Below, in pieces: positions 53,783 through 62,823 of a stretch of DNA of 64,000 bases. The DNA lies in assembly GCA_030160035.1 (NCBI GenBank), contig BSNO01000001.1, positions 744,001 through 808,000 on the forward strand, in the 5' to 3' direction. The stretch's first letter is position 1; the number at the start of each line of letters is the position of its first letter. The notes beneath the pieces were generated by a model. It made no database searches, had not been told where the DNA came from, and saw nothing but the letters and a program-made list of their open reading frames with translations. The stretch comes from Rhizobium albus (GTDB lineage: Bacteria; Pseudomonadota; Alphaproteobacteria; Rhizobiales; Rhizobiaceae). A program made the position numbers and the translations under genes.

Positions 53783-55717
53783 GTGGCGAAGGATTTTCGG
53801 CTGGGAGAATTTGCCTCAACAAACGAAGCTCACAGCACGGTGCTGTTCGCCGAGGCGTTTCATGCCGATGTCGAGGCGTTGCTGCTGGTTCGCCCCGCGG
53901 CCAATAGCATCGTGCAAGCGAATGCAGCAGCAGCCAGTCTCTTCGAACATTCCATCGACGTTTTGCGTGAGACGCCGGTCACGGCACTGTACGACCATGC
54001 GATCGGGGCACTGCATGTCCTGACGGAAGAGGCACTCGAACGCGGGCATGCCTACAGCCGCGACATTTCCATTCCGCGAGCGAAGGCCGAGCCTCTGGAG
54101 GTGGAGCACAGTGCTCTGGCGCTCCAGACCGCCGGCGAATTTCATATTCTCATCCGCATCAGCGATCTGGACGCGAGACGGCGTCGCTCCATTGACGAGG
54201 AGGCCAACAACTACCATCGCCAGGGGCTGGAGGAATGGCGCCGCGCCGAACGCTTCTTCCGCGAGATCGAGCGGGAAAATCAGCTCATTCTGGCGGCGGC
54301 GGGAGAAGGCATCTACGGCGTCAATGCCGATGGCGTGACGACGTTCGTCAATCCGGCCGCCGAAGCGATGCTCGGCTACAGCGCGGCTGAACTCGTCGGT
54401 CACGACATGCACAGCATGGTGCACTACAAGCATCCGGACGGCAGCCATTACCATTCGTCCGACTGCCCGATCTACAAGGCGTTTCGCCAGGGCACGATCA
54501 ATACGGTGGACGACGAGGTCTTCTGGCACAAGGATGGTCATCCCGTACGCGTGGAATACACCTCGACGCCGATCAGCGACAACGGCGCGCATGTGGGCGC
54601 GGTGATCGTCTTTCGCGATATATCCGAGCGCAAGCGCAACGAAGAGAAGCTGCGGTCGGCTCTGGAAGAAAATGCCCGCCTGCGCGAGCGGCTCGAAATG
54701 GAAAATGCCTATCTGCAGGAGGAGATCCTGACGCAGGCGAACCATTACGACATCATCGGCAACACCGGTCCCATCCACAAGATCCTGCAGCAGATCGATC
54801 TGGTCGCGCCGACCGACGCCAACGTCCTCATCACCGGCGAAAGCGGAACGGGAAAAGAGCTCGTGGCGCGTGCGATTCATCAGGCTTCGAAGCGCCGGGA
54901 CCGGCCGTTGATCCGCGTCAATTGCGCAGCCATCCCGCGCGAACTTTTCGAAAGCGAATTCTTCGGACACGTGAAAGGCGCCTTCACCGGCGCGGTCCGT
55001 GACCGCATCGGCCGATTCGAGTTGGCAGACGGTGGAACAATCTTTCTTGATGAGGTGGGAGAAATCCCACTCGATCTTCAATCGAAGCTCCTGCGGGTGC
55101 TGCAGGATCGTCGTTTCGAGCGGATCGGCGAAGAAAAGACACGCGAGGTGGACATCCGGCTGATCGCCGCGACCAACCGCGATCTCAAGTCGGAAGCTGC
55201 CAAAGGCCGATTCCGCGAAGATCTCTATTTCCGCCTGAACGTCTTCCCCATCGAATGCCTGCCTCTGCGCGCGCGGCGGGAGGACATTCCGCTGCTTGCC
55301 CAGCATTTCCTCAAGATCGCATGCGCGCGCCTGAACATCGACGAGCCGCTGATGACACGCGCGAACATTGCCGAACTCAAGAGCTATTCCTGGCCGGGGA
55401 ATGCCCGCGAATTGCAGAACATCATCGAGCGCGCCGCCATTCTCGCGCGCAACGGACGGATGGAATTCCACCTTCAGGGGCAGGCCGAAAGGCCCGTCGA
55501 GGAGCGCCGCCCGCCCGAGGTGATCAATGATGCCCTAGCGCCAATCCTCACCGCCCGCGACATGCAAGATTTCGAGGTGGCGAATGTTCGAAGGGCACTC
55601 GCAAGCGCGAATGGTCGTGTGTCCGGCAAGGATGGCGCTGCAGCTCTACTCGGAATGAAACCGACCACGCTTTACTCCAGGCTGAAAGCGCTCGGGATCG
55701 ACAGGAATGGTCAGTAG
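53783..55717 (+). CDS. sigma-54-dependent activator, PAS-PAS-AAA+-Fis
   Basis: 644 residues. N-terminal PAS-like domain (~25-140), second PAS (~165-290, with [16 protein letters not shown]), coiled-coil linker, AAA+ domain (~320-555: GESGTGKE at ~351, GAFTGA at ~399, FLDEVGEIP) and a Fis-type helix-turn-helix at the end ([30 protein letters not shown]). The intact GAFTGA shows it contacts sigma-54. It is divergent from the cyanate operon. GTG start with AAGGGG upstream. Confidence 0.92.
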   Translation: MAKDFRLGEFASTNEAHSTVLFAEAFHADVEALLLVRPAANSIVQANAAAASLFEHSIDVLRETPVTALYDHAIGALHVLTEEALERGHAYSRDISIPRAKAEPLEVEHSALALQTAGEFHILIRISDLDARRRRSIDEEANNYHRQGLEEWRRAERFFREIERENQLILAAAGEGIYGVNADGVTTFVNPAAEAMLGYSAAELVGHDMHSMVHYKHPDGSHYHSSDCPIYKAFRQGTINTVDDEVFWHKDGHPVRVEYTSTPISDNGAHVGAVIVFRDISERKRNEEKLRSALEENARLRERLEMENAYLQEEILTQANHYDIIGNTGPIHKILQQIDLVAPTDANVLITGESGTGKELVARAIHQASKRRDRPLIRVNCAAIPRELFESEFFGHVKGAFTGAVRDRIGRFELADGGTIFLDEVGEIPLDLQSKLLRVLQDRRFERIGEEKTREVDIRLIAATNRDLKSEAAKGRFREDLYFRLNVFPIECLPLRARREDIPLLAQHFLKIACARLNIDEPLMTRANIAELKSYSWPGNARELQNIIERAAILARNGRMEFHLQGQAERPVEERRPPEVINDALAPILTARDMQDFEVANVRRALASANGRVSGKDGAAALLGMKPTTLYSRLKALGIDRNGQ

Positions 55718-55792
55718 CCGCCAAAACCCGGGCAGACATTTTTTTAGCGGGCTGCCCAGACACCCGTGCCAGTAACTTGTGCGCGACGCCGG

Positions 55793-56479
55793 CTATATGA
55801 CCGTGAACCCGGAAACCGTCGCCTCGACGCGAGCCGGTGTGTTTTCGCTGTTTGATGAGACCGCAACGGCTACAAGACGTTCGAGCGGTTGGCCGAAAAC
55901 CTTCGGAAAGTCCGCTGCAAGGTCGACGGTTTCGGTGAAACGACCCGTTCCTGCCGGACGCGTGATGAGGTTGCGAAGACGCTCTGGCGCGTGCGGGCTC
56001 GGCACCACGCTTCCAAGGGGTGTGTTTCCGCCCCACGTGTACATGAGGATCCGGGCCGACCGGTTGGTCATCAGACTGCGGATATTGGTTCCCGGACGCA
56101 CGCGTTCGGCTCCGGCCGCATCGAGACTTACAAAGAACAGTCCGAGATTGCGATCGTCTGCGCCGATCGTGGACAGATCCGACGGCGGCACCGAACTGTC
56201 GACCTGCCATGTCCAGCTTGCTCTCTGGGCTCCGTGAAAAGATGGCTCCAGCATACGGTAGAAGATCGAAGAGCTGCCATCGGCGACGACGCGCAACTGT
56301 CCGTCGCCCAACGTGAACTGGTTGGGTTCAAGACGGCGGAAGGTCAGATGCTCCCAGCTCTCGTCAAACGGCACCGCGGCCGCACGCGTCACACCTATGC
56401 CGGAAAACAGCGCTCCGGCGGCTGCGGCAGCGCCCAGGCCAAAAGCGCGACGTGTCAAGGGAAGTCGGTTCAAAGCCAT
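55793..56479 (-). CDS. DUF3047 family exported protein
   Basis: 228 residues. The N-terminal segment LTRRAFGLGAAAAAGALFSG has twin arginines and a hydrophobic stretch, suggesting Tat export. The core shows WEHLTFRRLEPNQFTL, ASWTWQVDSSVPPSDLS and ILMYTWGGN, typical of DUF3047. Function unknown. It follows two SDR genes without gap. Confidence 0.8.
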   Translation of the reverse strand: MALNRLPLTRRAFGLGAAAAAGALFSGIGVTRAAAVPFDESWEHLTFRRLEPNQFTLGDGQLRVVADGSSSIFYRMLEPSFHGAQRASWTWQVDSSVPPSDLSTIGADDRNLGLFFVSLDAAGAERVRPGTNIRSLMTNRSARILMYTWGGNTPLGSVVPSPHAPERLRNLITRPAGTGRFTETVDLAADFPKVFGQPLERLVAVAVSSNSENTPARVEATVSGFTVI

Positions 56480-57310
56480 CTACGGTTCCTCCGTCAAGAA
56501 TTGGTCTGGGTGCAGTGCGTGAAGCGATGATTGCTCTCGGGCAGAATGGGTGTCTTGCACGGGTGTGCGGACCTGAAGTTTTTCGAAGATCATCCGCCGC
56601 ATGATCCTGCCGGCGACCCCCGGCAGGAGCCGGCCGAGGATAGAGACGCCGTTGGCCGCCATCCCCGGTACGATCAGAAAGCCCGATCGGTTCCGCCAGA
56701 TGGCGTCGGCGACGAAGGCAGGCGCGACCCGTGCACGGCGATCGTCAGGCGAGGGCGAATGCTCTGTCGCATGATCGGTGTCCATGGGTCCGGGAGCCAC
56801 CACCTGAACGCGGATGCCGAGAGACCGACGCAGAGGCCGTCGGAGGCTGCGCGCGAAGATAGTCAGTCCGTCCTTGGTGCCGGCGTAGGTGCTGGCACCC
56901 GGATAAGAGACGAAATGGGACAGGGAGCTGACGAAAACGAGCCGCCCATCACGCGCGATCTTGTCGGCCTGGATCAAGGCGGTGGTGAGCGCCATAGGTG
57001 CGGTCAGGTTGACGGCGATGAGCTTTGCCTGCCGTTCCACCGGAAGCGTTTCGAACGGCCCGGTCGCATTGATGCCGGCATTCATGATGACGATGTCGAA
57101 TGGCTCTGAAGCGCTCAGTCGATTGATGGCCGATCTTAGTTCGGCTGCATCAGCGAGATCAGCATAAATGGCCGAGACACCGGCGGGCAGCTGCGTAAGA
57201 CCGTTGGCGTCGGCATCCAGCACAGTCACATGGCAGCCGTCTGTGAGTGCGGTGCGCACGCAAGCTTGCCCTAACCCCTTCGCCCCGCCCGTGATGAGCA
57301 CGCGCGTCAT
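56480..57310 (-). CDS. short-chain dehydrogenase/reductase
   Basis: 276 residues. Rossmann-fold NAD(P)-binding glycine motif TGGAKGLGQ (~8-16), NAGINATG (~83-90) and the catalytic Ser-Tyr-Lys set (SSLSHFVSYPGASTYAGTKDGL). A C-terminal extension of about 40 residues follows the usual core. It overlaps the preceding SDR gene by four bases. Substrate unknown. Confidence 0.87.
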   Translation of the reverse strand: MTRVLITGGAKGLGQACVRTALTDGCHVTVLDADANGLTQLPAGVSAIYADLADAAELRSAINRLSASEPFDIVIMNAGINATGPFETLPVERQAKLIAVNLTAPMALTTALIQADKIARDGRLVFVSSLSHFVSYPGASTYAGTKDGLTIFARSLRRPLRRSLGIRVQVVAPGPMDTDHATEHSPSPDDRRARVAPAFVADAIWRNRSGFLIVPGMAANGVSILGRLLPGVAGRIMRRMIFEKLQVRTPVQDTHSAREQSSLHALHPDQFLTEEP

Positions 57311-58026
57311 CGCACGGCTCGCAACGGCAGTCGGGCCAGATATCGGCCGTAAGAGATCGTCCGGCGATAGCCCCTGTCAGCTTCGAGCCCGTCGATGACC
57401 ATGTCCGCAACGGCATGTGGCGGCAGCATCAGCTTCGTGAGCCAGTCTGCCGGCCGCCCAGCCCGCTCGGCCATCCCTGTCCTAGTCGGACCGGGATGCA
57501 ACACACGGACGGCAACACGGTCTTGCCATTCCAGAGCAAGCGCACGCCCAAACCCATCGAGCGCGGCCTTCGTCGCCGCATAGACCGGCATGGCGGCCGC
57601 CCTCTTATGGGCGACGGAGCCCACCAGGCCCAGACGTCCATGGCGCGCAGCGAGCTTTCCGTAAAGTCCGTGTGCAAGTCGGATCTGGGCGGTGAAATTG
57701 ATCGAAACGATGTGCTCGACGTCGCTCACGCATTCCTCTTCAATGCCTCGATAAAAGCCTGCGCCGGCGCAGAGGATTGCCCGATCCAGGCCGACTATCT
57801 GATCGTCGATGAAGCGCTCGATTGCAGCCGCCTCGGTCAGATCAACGGCGCGATAGTCGATATCGGGATAGTCGACCGGCAATGATGTGCCTGATCTCCG
57901 GCCTGTCCCGATGACGCGATGGCCCTGCGCGCAGAGCTGCTTCACGACCGCAAGCCCGATACCGGAACTTGCGCCGGTTACCAGATAGGTCCTCAAGAGG
58001 CGGTTGGCTGTCTGCCGCTTCAACAC
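57307..58026 (-). CDS. short-chain dehydrogenase/reductase
   Basis: 239 residues with TGASSGIGLAVVKQLCAQG, the VGSVAHKRAAAMPVYAATKAAL catalytic region (Ser, Tyr, Lys) and no membrane segment. First gene of a three-gene unit with a second SDR and DUF3047. Two adjacent SDRs and an exported protein suggest a lipid or polyketide-type modification pathway, but this is inference. Confidence 0.86.
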   Translation of the reverse strand: MLKRQTANRLLRTYLVTGASSGIGLAVVKQLCAQGHRVIGTGRRSGTSLPVDYPDIDYRAVDLTEAAAIERFIDDQIVGLDRAILCAGAGFYRGIEEECVSDVEHIVSINFTAQIRLAHGLYGKLAARHGRLGLVGSVAHKRAAAMPVYAATKAALDGFGRALALEWQDRVAVRVLHPGPTRTGMAERAGRPADWLTKLMLPPHAVADMVIDGLEADRGYRRTISYGRYLARLPLRAVR

Positions 58027-58368
58027 TCGACATCCCTTCGCTCAGTGCAATGTGCGAAGGAACATGAGCGCGCGACCGCGTAAACTGCAGTCGGCTCATC
58101 TCACGCCGATTTGAAAGCTGGTGAGGCCTCGTCTCCCGGAAGGTCACCAACATGCGCTATCCCATGCGCTCGCCGATACTTGCACCTGAGTGGCTGTTGC
58201 TCATCACCGGACCAGTCTCGTCGAAAATAGGATTCTCAACGCCCAGCGCTGGATGATCAATGATGTTCCAGTTTCCGCCAAACGGAGGACTGTCGTTTGG
58301 AAAGCCAGGCAACGTCGCGCACCGTCTGTTCCAGAGGCTTGGGTTGGGATTGAACTATTTCCCGTAAA
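58027..58368. other. intergenic region between SDR gene and sigma-factor gene
   Basis: 342 bases with no clear gene. On the minus strand an unbroken frame from about 58352 to a stop at 58157-58159 reads NDSPPFGGNWNIIDHPALG... and has no good start codon. It may be a gene remnant or chance. Confidence 0.4.
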
Positions 58369-59622
58369 CTACCCCCGTTCGTCAAAGACGTTGTTGGCAT
58401 CATCCAGCACGGCTAGAAGGTAGTGTCGTACGGCTTCGTCCTCTGTCAGCGAGACGGCGGTCCTAAGCGCGGTTGAGGCCTCTTCCCGCCGCCCCGCCAA
58501 AGCAGCGATCCTGCCGCGCGCGACCCACCATGGCTGATGGTCCTGCATGCGATCAGCAGGCAGGGCGTCCAGTTCCGCCAGTGCTTCCAACGGCGCACCA
58601 GCCTCGGCGATCACGACGGCCCGGCCGATCCGCGCCCCGAGGCTGTCGGAGCGGCTGACCAAAAGGTCGTACAATGTTCGCAGCGCCGTCAGGTTGAGCC
58701 GGCCCGTGACCGGCCGCTGGACATGGACGGACTGGATCGCGGCCTCGCACTGGTAGCGGCCGAAGCGGCCCGACTGTGAGGCAGCCGTCAAAAGGTTTTC
58801 CGCCTCGATGATATGGTCGCGGTTCCAGAGCCGCGCATCCTGCCGGTCGAGCGGCACGAAGCGACCCTCAGCGTCGCGCCGAGCCAGCCGCCGCGCATCG
58901 CAATAAAGCATCAGCGCGAGCAGGCCCTTCGGCTCAGGCTCGTCCGGCATCGTCGCAACGAGCAGACGCGCCAGCCAGATCGCTTCGCCGGTAAGCCCAT
59001 CGGGGTTCTCGGGTGCGTCCAAGCTATCCCAGCCCTGGCCGAACGCCGCATAGATCGCATCGAGCACCGCCTCCAGTCTTTCGGACCTGTCCTCAGGTTC
59101 GGGCACACCGAAGCGCAACCCTGCATCGCGGATACGAGATTTGGCGCGAACAAGACGCTGCGACATCGCCTGCGCGTCGACCAGGAAGGCCCGCGCGATG
59201 CGCGCGGCACTAATGCCCAGCACCGTCTGGAGAATCAGAGGAGCCCGCGTCGCAGGGTCGATGGCCGGGTGGGCTGCCACGAACATCAGGGCCAGGCGGC
59301 TATCGACCAATGCCTCGTCGGGTTCGGGCAACTCGAGGCGCCGGGCCACCTCCGGCTCCGCGAAGCGCCGCACCTGAACCGCGCGATGGTCGTTCCTCTG
59401 ACGGTTCCGCGCCGCCGTCAGCAGCCATGCATCGGGATTGCCGGGCACGCCGGTCTTGGGCCAGACCCGCAGCGCAGCCAGAAGCGCGTCCGACAGGGCA
59501 TCTTCGGCGGCCGCGATGTCGCGGTTGCGCGCCGCGAGGATGGCGACCAGCTTGCCATAGCTGGCGCGGGCCGCCTGCTCGGCGGCCCGGTAAGATGAGG
59601 CTGTTTCGACTGGCGCCGTCAC
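58369..59622 (-). CDS. ECF sigma factor with C-terminal TPR-like extension (ECF42-type)
   Basis: 417 residues. N-terminal sigma-2 and sigma-4 regions (EDALSDALLAALRVWP, WLLTAARNRQRND, VLGISAARIARAFLVDAQAMSQRLVRAKSRI), then a C-terminal helical extension (~190-415). The DUF6596/TPR-type tail and the adjacent DGPF gene are marks of the ECF42 group, in which the extension is needed for activity. The start is GTG 59622, forming a four-base GTGA overlap with the YCII stop. Confidence 0.88.
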   Translation of the reverse strand: MTAPVETASSYRAAEQAARASYGKLVAILAARNRDIAAAEDALSDALLAALRVWPKTGVPGNPDAWLLTAARNRQRNDHRAVQVRRFAEPEVARRLELPEPDEALVDSRLALMFVAAHPAIDPATRAPLILQTVLGISAARIARAFLVDAQAMSQRLVRAKSRIRDAGLRFGVPEPEDRSERLEAVLDAIYAAFGQGWDSLDAPENPDGLTGEAIWLARLLVATMPDEPEPKGLLALMLYCDARRLARRDAEGRFVPLDRQDARLWNRDHIIEAENLLTAASQSGRFGRYQCEAAIQSVHVQRPVTGRLNLTALRTLYDLLVSRSDSLGARIGRAVVIAEAGAPLEALAELDALPADRMQDHQPWWVARGRIAALAGRREEASTALRTAVSLTEDEAVRHYLLAVLDDANNVFDERG

Positions 59623-59987
59623 CGGCCGGGTGTGGGCATCGGCGGAAGGACGGGTCGTACCTCGACCGAGCCGGTGAGCACACACGGCGCCTTCGAAGCC
59701 CAATCCAGCGCCTCGTCGAGAGATGGCACTTCGACGACGAAATAGCCACCGAGCTGTTCCTTCGTCTCGGCGAACGGACCATCCTCGACCGTCCGCTTGC
59801 CATCGCGAATGCGTAGGGTGGTGGCAAGTTGCGGTCCTTGGAGGCCATCGCCCTTCACGATGATGCCGGCCTGTCCCATGGCCGCGATAAAGGCGTTCCA
59901 GCCGCCCCAATAGGCTTCGGCGCGTGCGGGGTCGTTGCGTTGTTCGAAATCGTCCGTTGTTTCGTTAAGGATGAGCATGAACTGCAC
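59619..59987 (-). CDS. DGPF/YCII-related protein
   Basis: 122 residues of the YCII superfamily containing the DGPF motif itself (TVEDGPFAETKEQ) and the FVVEVPSLDEALDWASK stretch. DGPF proteins are the consistent neighbours of ECF42 sigma factors. GTG start at 59987 has AAGGAG seven bases upstream. Confidence 0.88.
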   Translation of the reverse strand: MQFMLILNETTDDFEQRNDPARAEAYWGGWNAFIAAMGQAGIIVKGDGLQGPQLATTLRIRDGKRTVEDGPFAETKEQLGGYFVVEVPSLDEALDWASKAPCVLTGSVEVRPVLPPMPTPGR

Positions 59988-60041
59988 GGGTTTCTCCTTG
60001 GCGTTAGCAATAGCAGGTGTTCGGGCGTCGCCCAGAGCGGT

Positions 60042-60485
60042 TCAGCCTTTTGCAACGGTGAGGCGGCTCAGCGCAAAAAGCGCTGCCGCGATGCCCACGA
60101 CGATGGTCAAAATCACGACCTGCCCGATACCGAGGGCGGCAAAAACGCCGTAGACCAAATCGCCCATCCAGAGTGCAATGTAAGCGGCCAGCGAGACGCC
60201 AAGGATGGGCATGGCGCCGGTATGGCGCATGAAGAGCAGCACGCTGCCAATTAGCCCGCCGGCGACGCCGATCGCGAAGGCAGCCGTCATCCAGACAGGA
60301 TAGCCTGTCATCACCGCGGCTTGCGCCGGCGTCATTCCTTGAGCGATGAGGCTCGCCTCAGTTGCTGTAATCGAGCCGGCGAATTGCGCGGCGCCGAACA
60401 GGTTCCAGGCGATCCCGGCCAGCGAAGCGGCAGCCAGCCAGCGTGGAGCGCGGATGGGCGCTGCAGTCATTGAAAGTTCCGACAT
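60042..60485 (-). CDS. four-helix membrane protein, hypothetical
   Basis: 147 residues with four hydrophobic segments (~14-34, ~58-80, ~87-108, ~118-140) and a GYPVWMTAAFAIGVAGGLIGS core. ATG 60485 is preferred over 60488 because AGGAG is seven bases upstream. It lies upstream of the DGPF and sigma genes on the same strand; it might be in the sigma regulon. Confidence 0.7.
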   Translation of the reverse strand: MSELSMTAAPIRAPRWLAAASLAGIAWNLFGAAQFAGSITATEASLIAQGMTPAQAAVMTGYPVWMTAAFAIGVAGGLIGSVLLFMRHTGAMPILGVSLAAYIALWMGDLVYGVFAALGIGQVVILTIVVGIAAALFALSRLTVAKG

Positions 60486-60611
60486 CATATCTCTCCTGTG
60501 TCGGAAGCGTCCGGAATTGGTGCTTCCAAGCATATGACACCCTGCGCCGAATCATTTCGACTCGGAGGCTGAAAATTTTTCGGGATGACAGGGCCGCTAC
60601 TCGGCAGCGGC

Positions 60612-60830
60612 CTATGAGGACGTTTTTGTGACGCCAAGGCTCCGCGCCAGATCAAAAAACGCACGCACTTTTGCCGAAACCAAACGGCCAGAGGACCATA
60701 TCGCGTGGACGGCGACAGGCATTCTGGACCATCCGGAAAGCACGGGTGCAAGTTGCCCTGCAGCAACGACGAGCGCGGCCTGGAAATCAGAGAGAAACGC
60801 CACTCCCAGTCCCTTCGGGCGAGACGGGCT
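60612..60830 (-). pseudogene. LysR regulator remnant (C-terminal end only)
   Basis: The last ~66 codons encode GLGVAFLSDFQAALVVAAGQL, then VHAIWSSGRLVSAKVRAFFD, the typical end of a LysR effector domain. Upstream of about 60812 the same frame no longer resembles a LysR protein and no DNA-binding domain follows, so about 230 codons are missing. Overlapping it in another frame, a 57-codon ORF (60787-60960) starts MRPVNSLYGRYTGDHVVILM; I do not recognise it. Confidence 0.7.
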
Positions 60831-61010
60831 TGTCTTTGTCAGCTCGGCTGAAATGATCCACGGCGGCCATCGCATCTTCGTAGCTGCGGTCGGTTCCGGT
60901 CATCAAGATGACGACATGGTCGCCGGTATAGCGCCCATAAAGTGAGTTGACTGGTCGCATCCAACCCGGCCCTGCTGGAAGATCGGCGCGTCGGCTATGG
61001 GCAGGGCTGT

Positions 61011-62063
61011 TTAGCCGGGAAGCTGTCTTTTATAGAAGGCTACGAGCCTCTCGACAGCTTGGCTGACATATTCTGGCTTGTAGTACAGGTCGTAATGCGC
61101 CGCTCCGTCGATGACGAAGAAGTCCTTGTCCGGGGACGGTGACAGGTTGAATAGGCGTTGGCCACCCTCATACTGCTTGCTTGGGCCGCGCTTGCTGCCC
61201 ACGATCACCTGTAGCGGCTGGGTCAGCAGTTCCGGCACCAGATGATAGGCATCGAAAGCGAGCATGCTGCCGTAGCTCGTGAAGAGCAGGCGGTTAGTGG
61301 ATCGGGGATGCTTGTACTCGGTCTCACGATAGAAGGTCACAGCCTCCAACAAATCCGGCTCGGTAATTCCCTGTTCCTTGGCCTGATGCAGGCTATCGGG
61401 GATCCAGGGATCGCGACGCGGTCTACCGCCACGCGCCTCTGCGGTGCGGGCTCTGCCGATTTCGGCGACGGTGTTGAGCAGGTCTTCTCGTGTTGGCTGG
61501 AACGCGCGGAAGGCGGTGCCGATATCATTGGCGACGACGGTACCGATGGCCTTGAAGCGGTGCTCGGTCAATGCAGCATGGATACCGTAACCGCCTCCGG
61601 CGCAAATGCCGAGCAGCCCGATCCTATTTTCGTCCACGAACGGCTGAGTCATCAGGAAGTCGACGCCGCAGCGTATGTCCTCGGCGCGCGTTGCTGGGTC
61701 TTCCAGATCGCGGGGCAGGCCGCCGCTCTCACCCTGGTAGGACGGGTCGAAGGTCAATGCAACAAAGCCGTGTTCGGCCATGCGCGAGGCGTAGATGTAG
61801 CCAATCTGCTCCTTGACACTACTGCCTGGCGTCGCAAGCACGAGGGCCGCATAACATTTGGTCTCGTCGAAATCGGGCGGCAGATGCAGATTGCCGGCAA
61901 TGCGGATAGTACGGTTCTTGAACCAAACCTGTTTCACAGGGCTCTTCCTTGCATTAGTTTTTGTTCGCGCTGCACCACCGCTAGCGGCGGCAGCAGAAAC
62001 CGAAATTGCCACTGTCGAGACGATGAGGCATCGTCTGGATATCGGCAGTTTGGAGCGCGCCAT
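61011..62063 (-). CDS. alpha/beta hydrolase, dienelactone-hydrolase-like
   Basis: 350 residues with a twin-arginine-like N terminus (SRRCLIVSTVAISVSAAAASGG), so possibly exported. The nucleophile elbow is GICAG (Cys instead of Ser), as in dienelactone hydrolase, and the His is in DGAAHYDLYYK. The fold includes YAALVLATPGSSVKEQIGYIYASRMAE. Divergent from a MarR gene, which probably regulates it. Confidence 0.8.
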   Translation of the reverse strand: MARSKLPISRRCLIVSTVAISVSAAAASGGAARTKTNARKSPVKQVWFKNRTIRIAGNLHLPPDFDETKCYAALVLATPGSSVKEQIGYIYASRMAEHGFVALTFDPSYQGESGGLPRDLEDPATRAEDIRCGVDFLMTQPFVDENRIGLLGICAGGGYGIHAALTEHRFKAIGTVVANDIGTAFRAFQPTREDLLNTVAEIGRARTAEARGGRPRRDPWIPDSLHQAKEQGITEPDLLEAVTFYRETEYKHPRSTNRLLFTSYGSMLAFDAYHLVPELLTQPLQVIVGSKRGPSKQYEGGQRLFNLSPSPDKDFFVIDGAAHYDLYYKPEYVSQAVERLVAFYKRQLPG

Positions 62064-62127
62064 CTCCGGACCCCGCTCTGCCGTTGGTCAACAACGAACA
62101 CGGATCAATGTAGTTTATAATCGGAAC

Positions 62128-62144
62128 AGTTCAAGAATGGAACT
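62128..62144. promoter_or_regulatory. candidate MarR operator
   Basis: AGTTC, seven bases, GAACT: a perfect 5-bp inverted repeat ending two bases before the marR-type start codon. A related AGTTT...GGAAC stretch starts 16 bases upstream. Confidence 0.45.
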
Positions 62145-62146
62145 AA

Positions 62147-62557
62147 ATGCGTGAGGCAGAAGCAGAGCGGATCTTTCGGCTCAATCTGGAGCTGTCGACG
62201 GGGACGTTGGCCGCTGCAGCTCCTGAAATTGAATCGCTGGGTCTGGAACCCAAGGCATTCTTCGTTCTGGACGGAATAGATGAGCAGCCTTTTCCCGCCA
62301 GTCTGGCGCGACACCTCTCAATGCCGAAGCCGACCATGACGTCCTATCTTAAGGCACTGGAGGCGGCGGGGCTGGTGACACGCGCCATCGACGCCCAGGA
62401 TCTGCGTCGTCATCGCATCGCATTGACGACGCATGGACGCGAGGTGCTGACCAAGGCGCGGGCGAGCCTCGCCAAACACTACGGCGACAAGCTGGCTCGC
62501 TTGAGCCGAGAGGACGTGACGGAATTTACAAGGTTGCTGGAGGCTCTGACCCGCTAA
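62147..62557 (+). CDS. MarR-family transcriptional regulator
   Basis: 136 residues with the winged helix PFPASLARHLSMPKPTMTSYLKALEAAGLVTRAIDAQDLRRHRIALTTHGREVL, typical of MarR. It is divergent from the alpha/beta hydrolase gene. Ligand unknown. Confidence 0.87.
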   Translation: MREAEAERIFRLNLELSTGTLAAAAPEIESLGLEPKAFFVLDGIDEQPFPASLARHLSMPKPTMTSYLKALEAAGLVTRAIDAQDLRRHRIALTTHGREVLTKARASLAKHYGDKLARLSREDVTEFTRLLEALTR

Positions 62558-62745
62558 AAACGTTGCAGAGAGAATTTGGCGAGACTTGACGCGACAAAGC
62601 CACCAAGCGCTCAGCTGTGCCTCGTTCCATTCTGAAACTGGCATCAAAATAAACTGAATCTTGGACAGGGATCGGGCGTATCCGATCCGATCTCAGTCCC
62701 AGGAGGTTGACGGCGGATTGACGCGGATGAAGTTTTAGTCATAAG

Positions 62746-62763
62746 ATTAGTTACCAAACTAAT
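62746..62763. promoter_or_regulatory. AT-rich palindrome before the TRAP operon
   Basis: ATTAGTT-ACCA-AACTAAT is a perfect 7-bp inverted repeat about 60 bases before the TAXI gene. It stands out from its GC-rich setting and may be the operator of an unidentified repressor. Confidence 0.45.
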
Positions 62764-62823
62764 TAATCCGAGAACCTTGAAGGAGCGAGGTATCGGATTG
62801 AGCAATTTGAATGGGAGGACATC

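Noticed and set aside
53816-55471. A 551-codon minus-strand frame
   Set aside because: Antisense to the sigma-54 activator, which has intact AAA+ motifs; the frame's composition is arginine/alanine/valine-rich without domains.
55730-55757. GGGCAG/CTGCCC hairpin around a T-rich loop between the activator and DUF3047 genes
   Set aside because: Only 6-bp arms with a 16-base loop; the T run is inside the loop, so it does not form a normal terminator.
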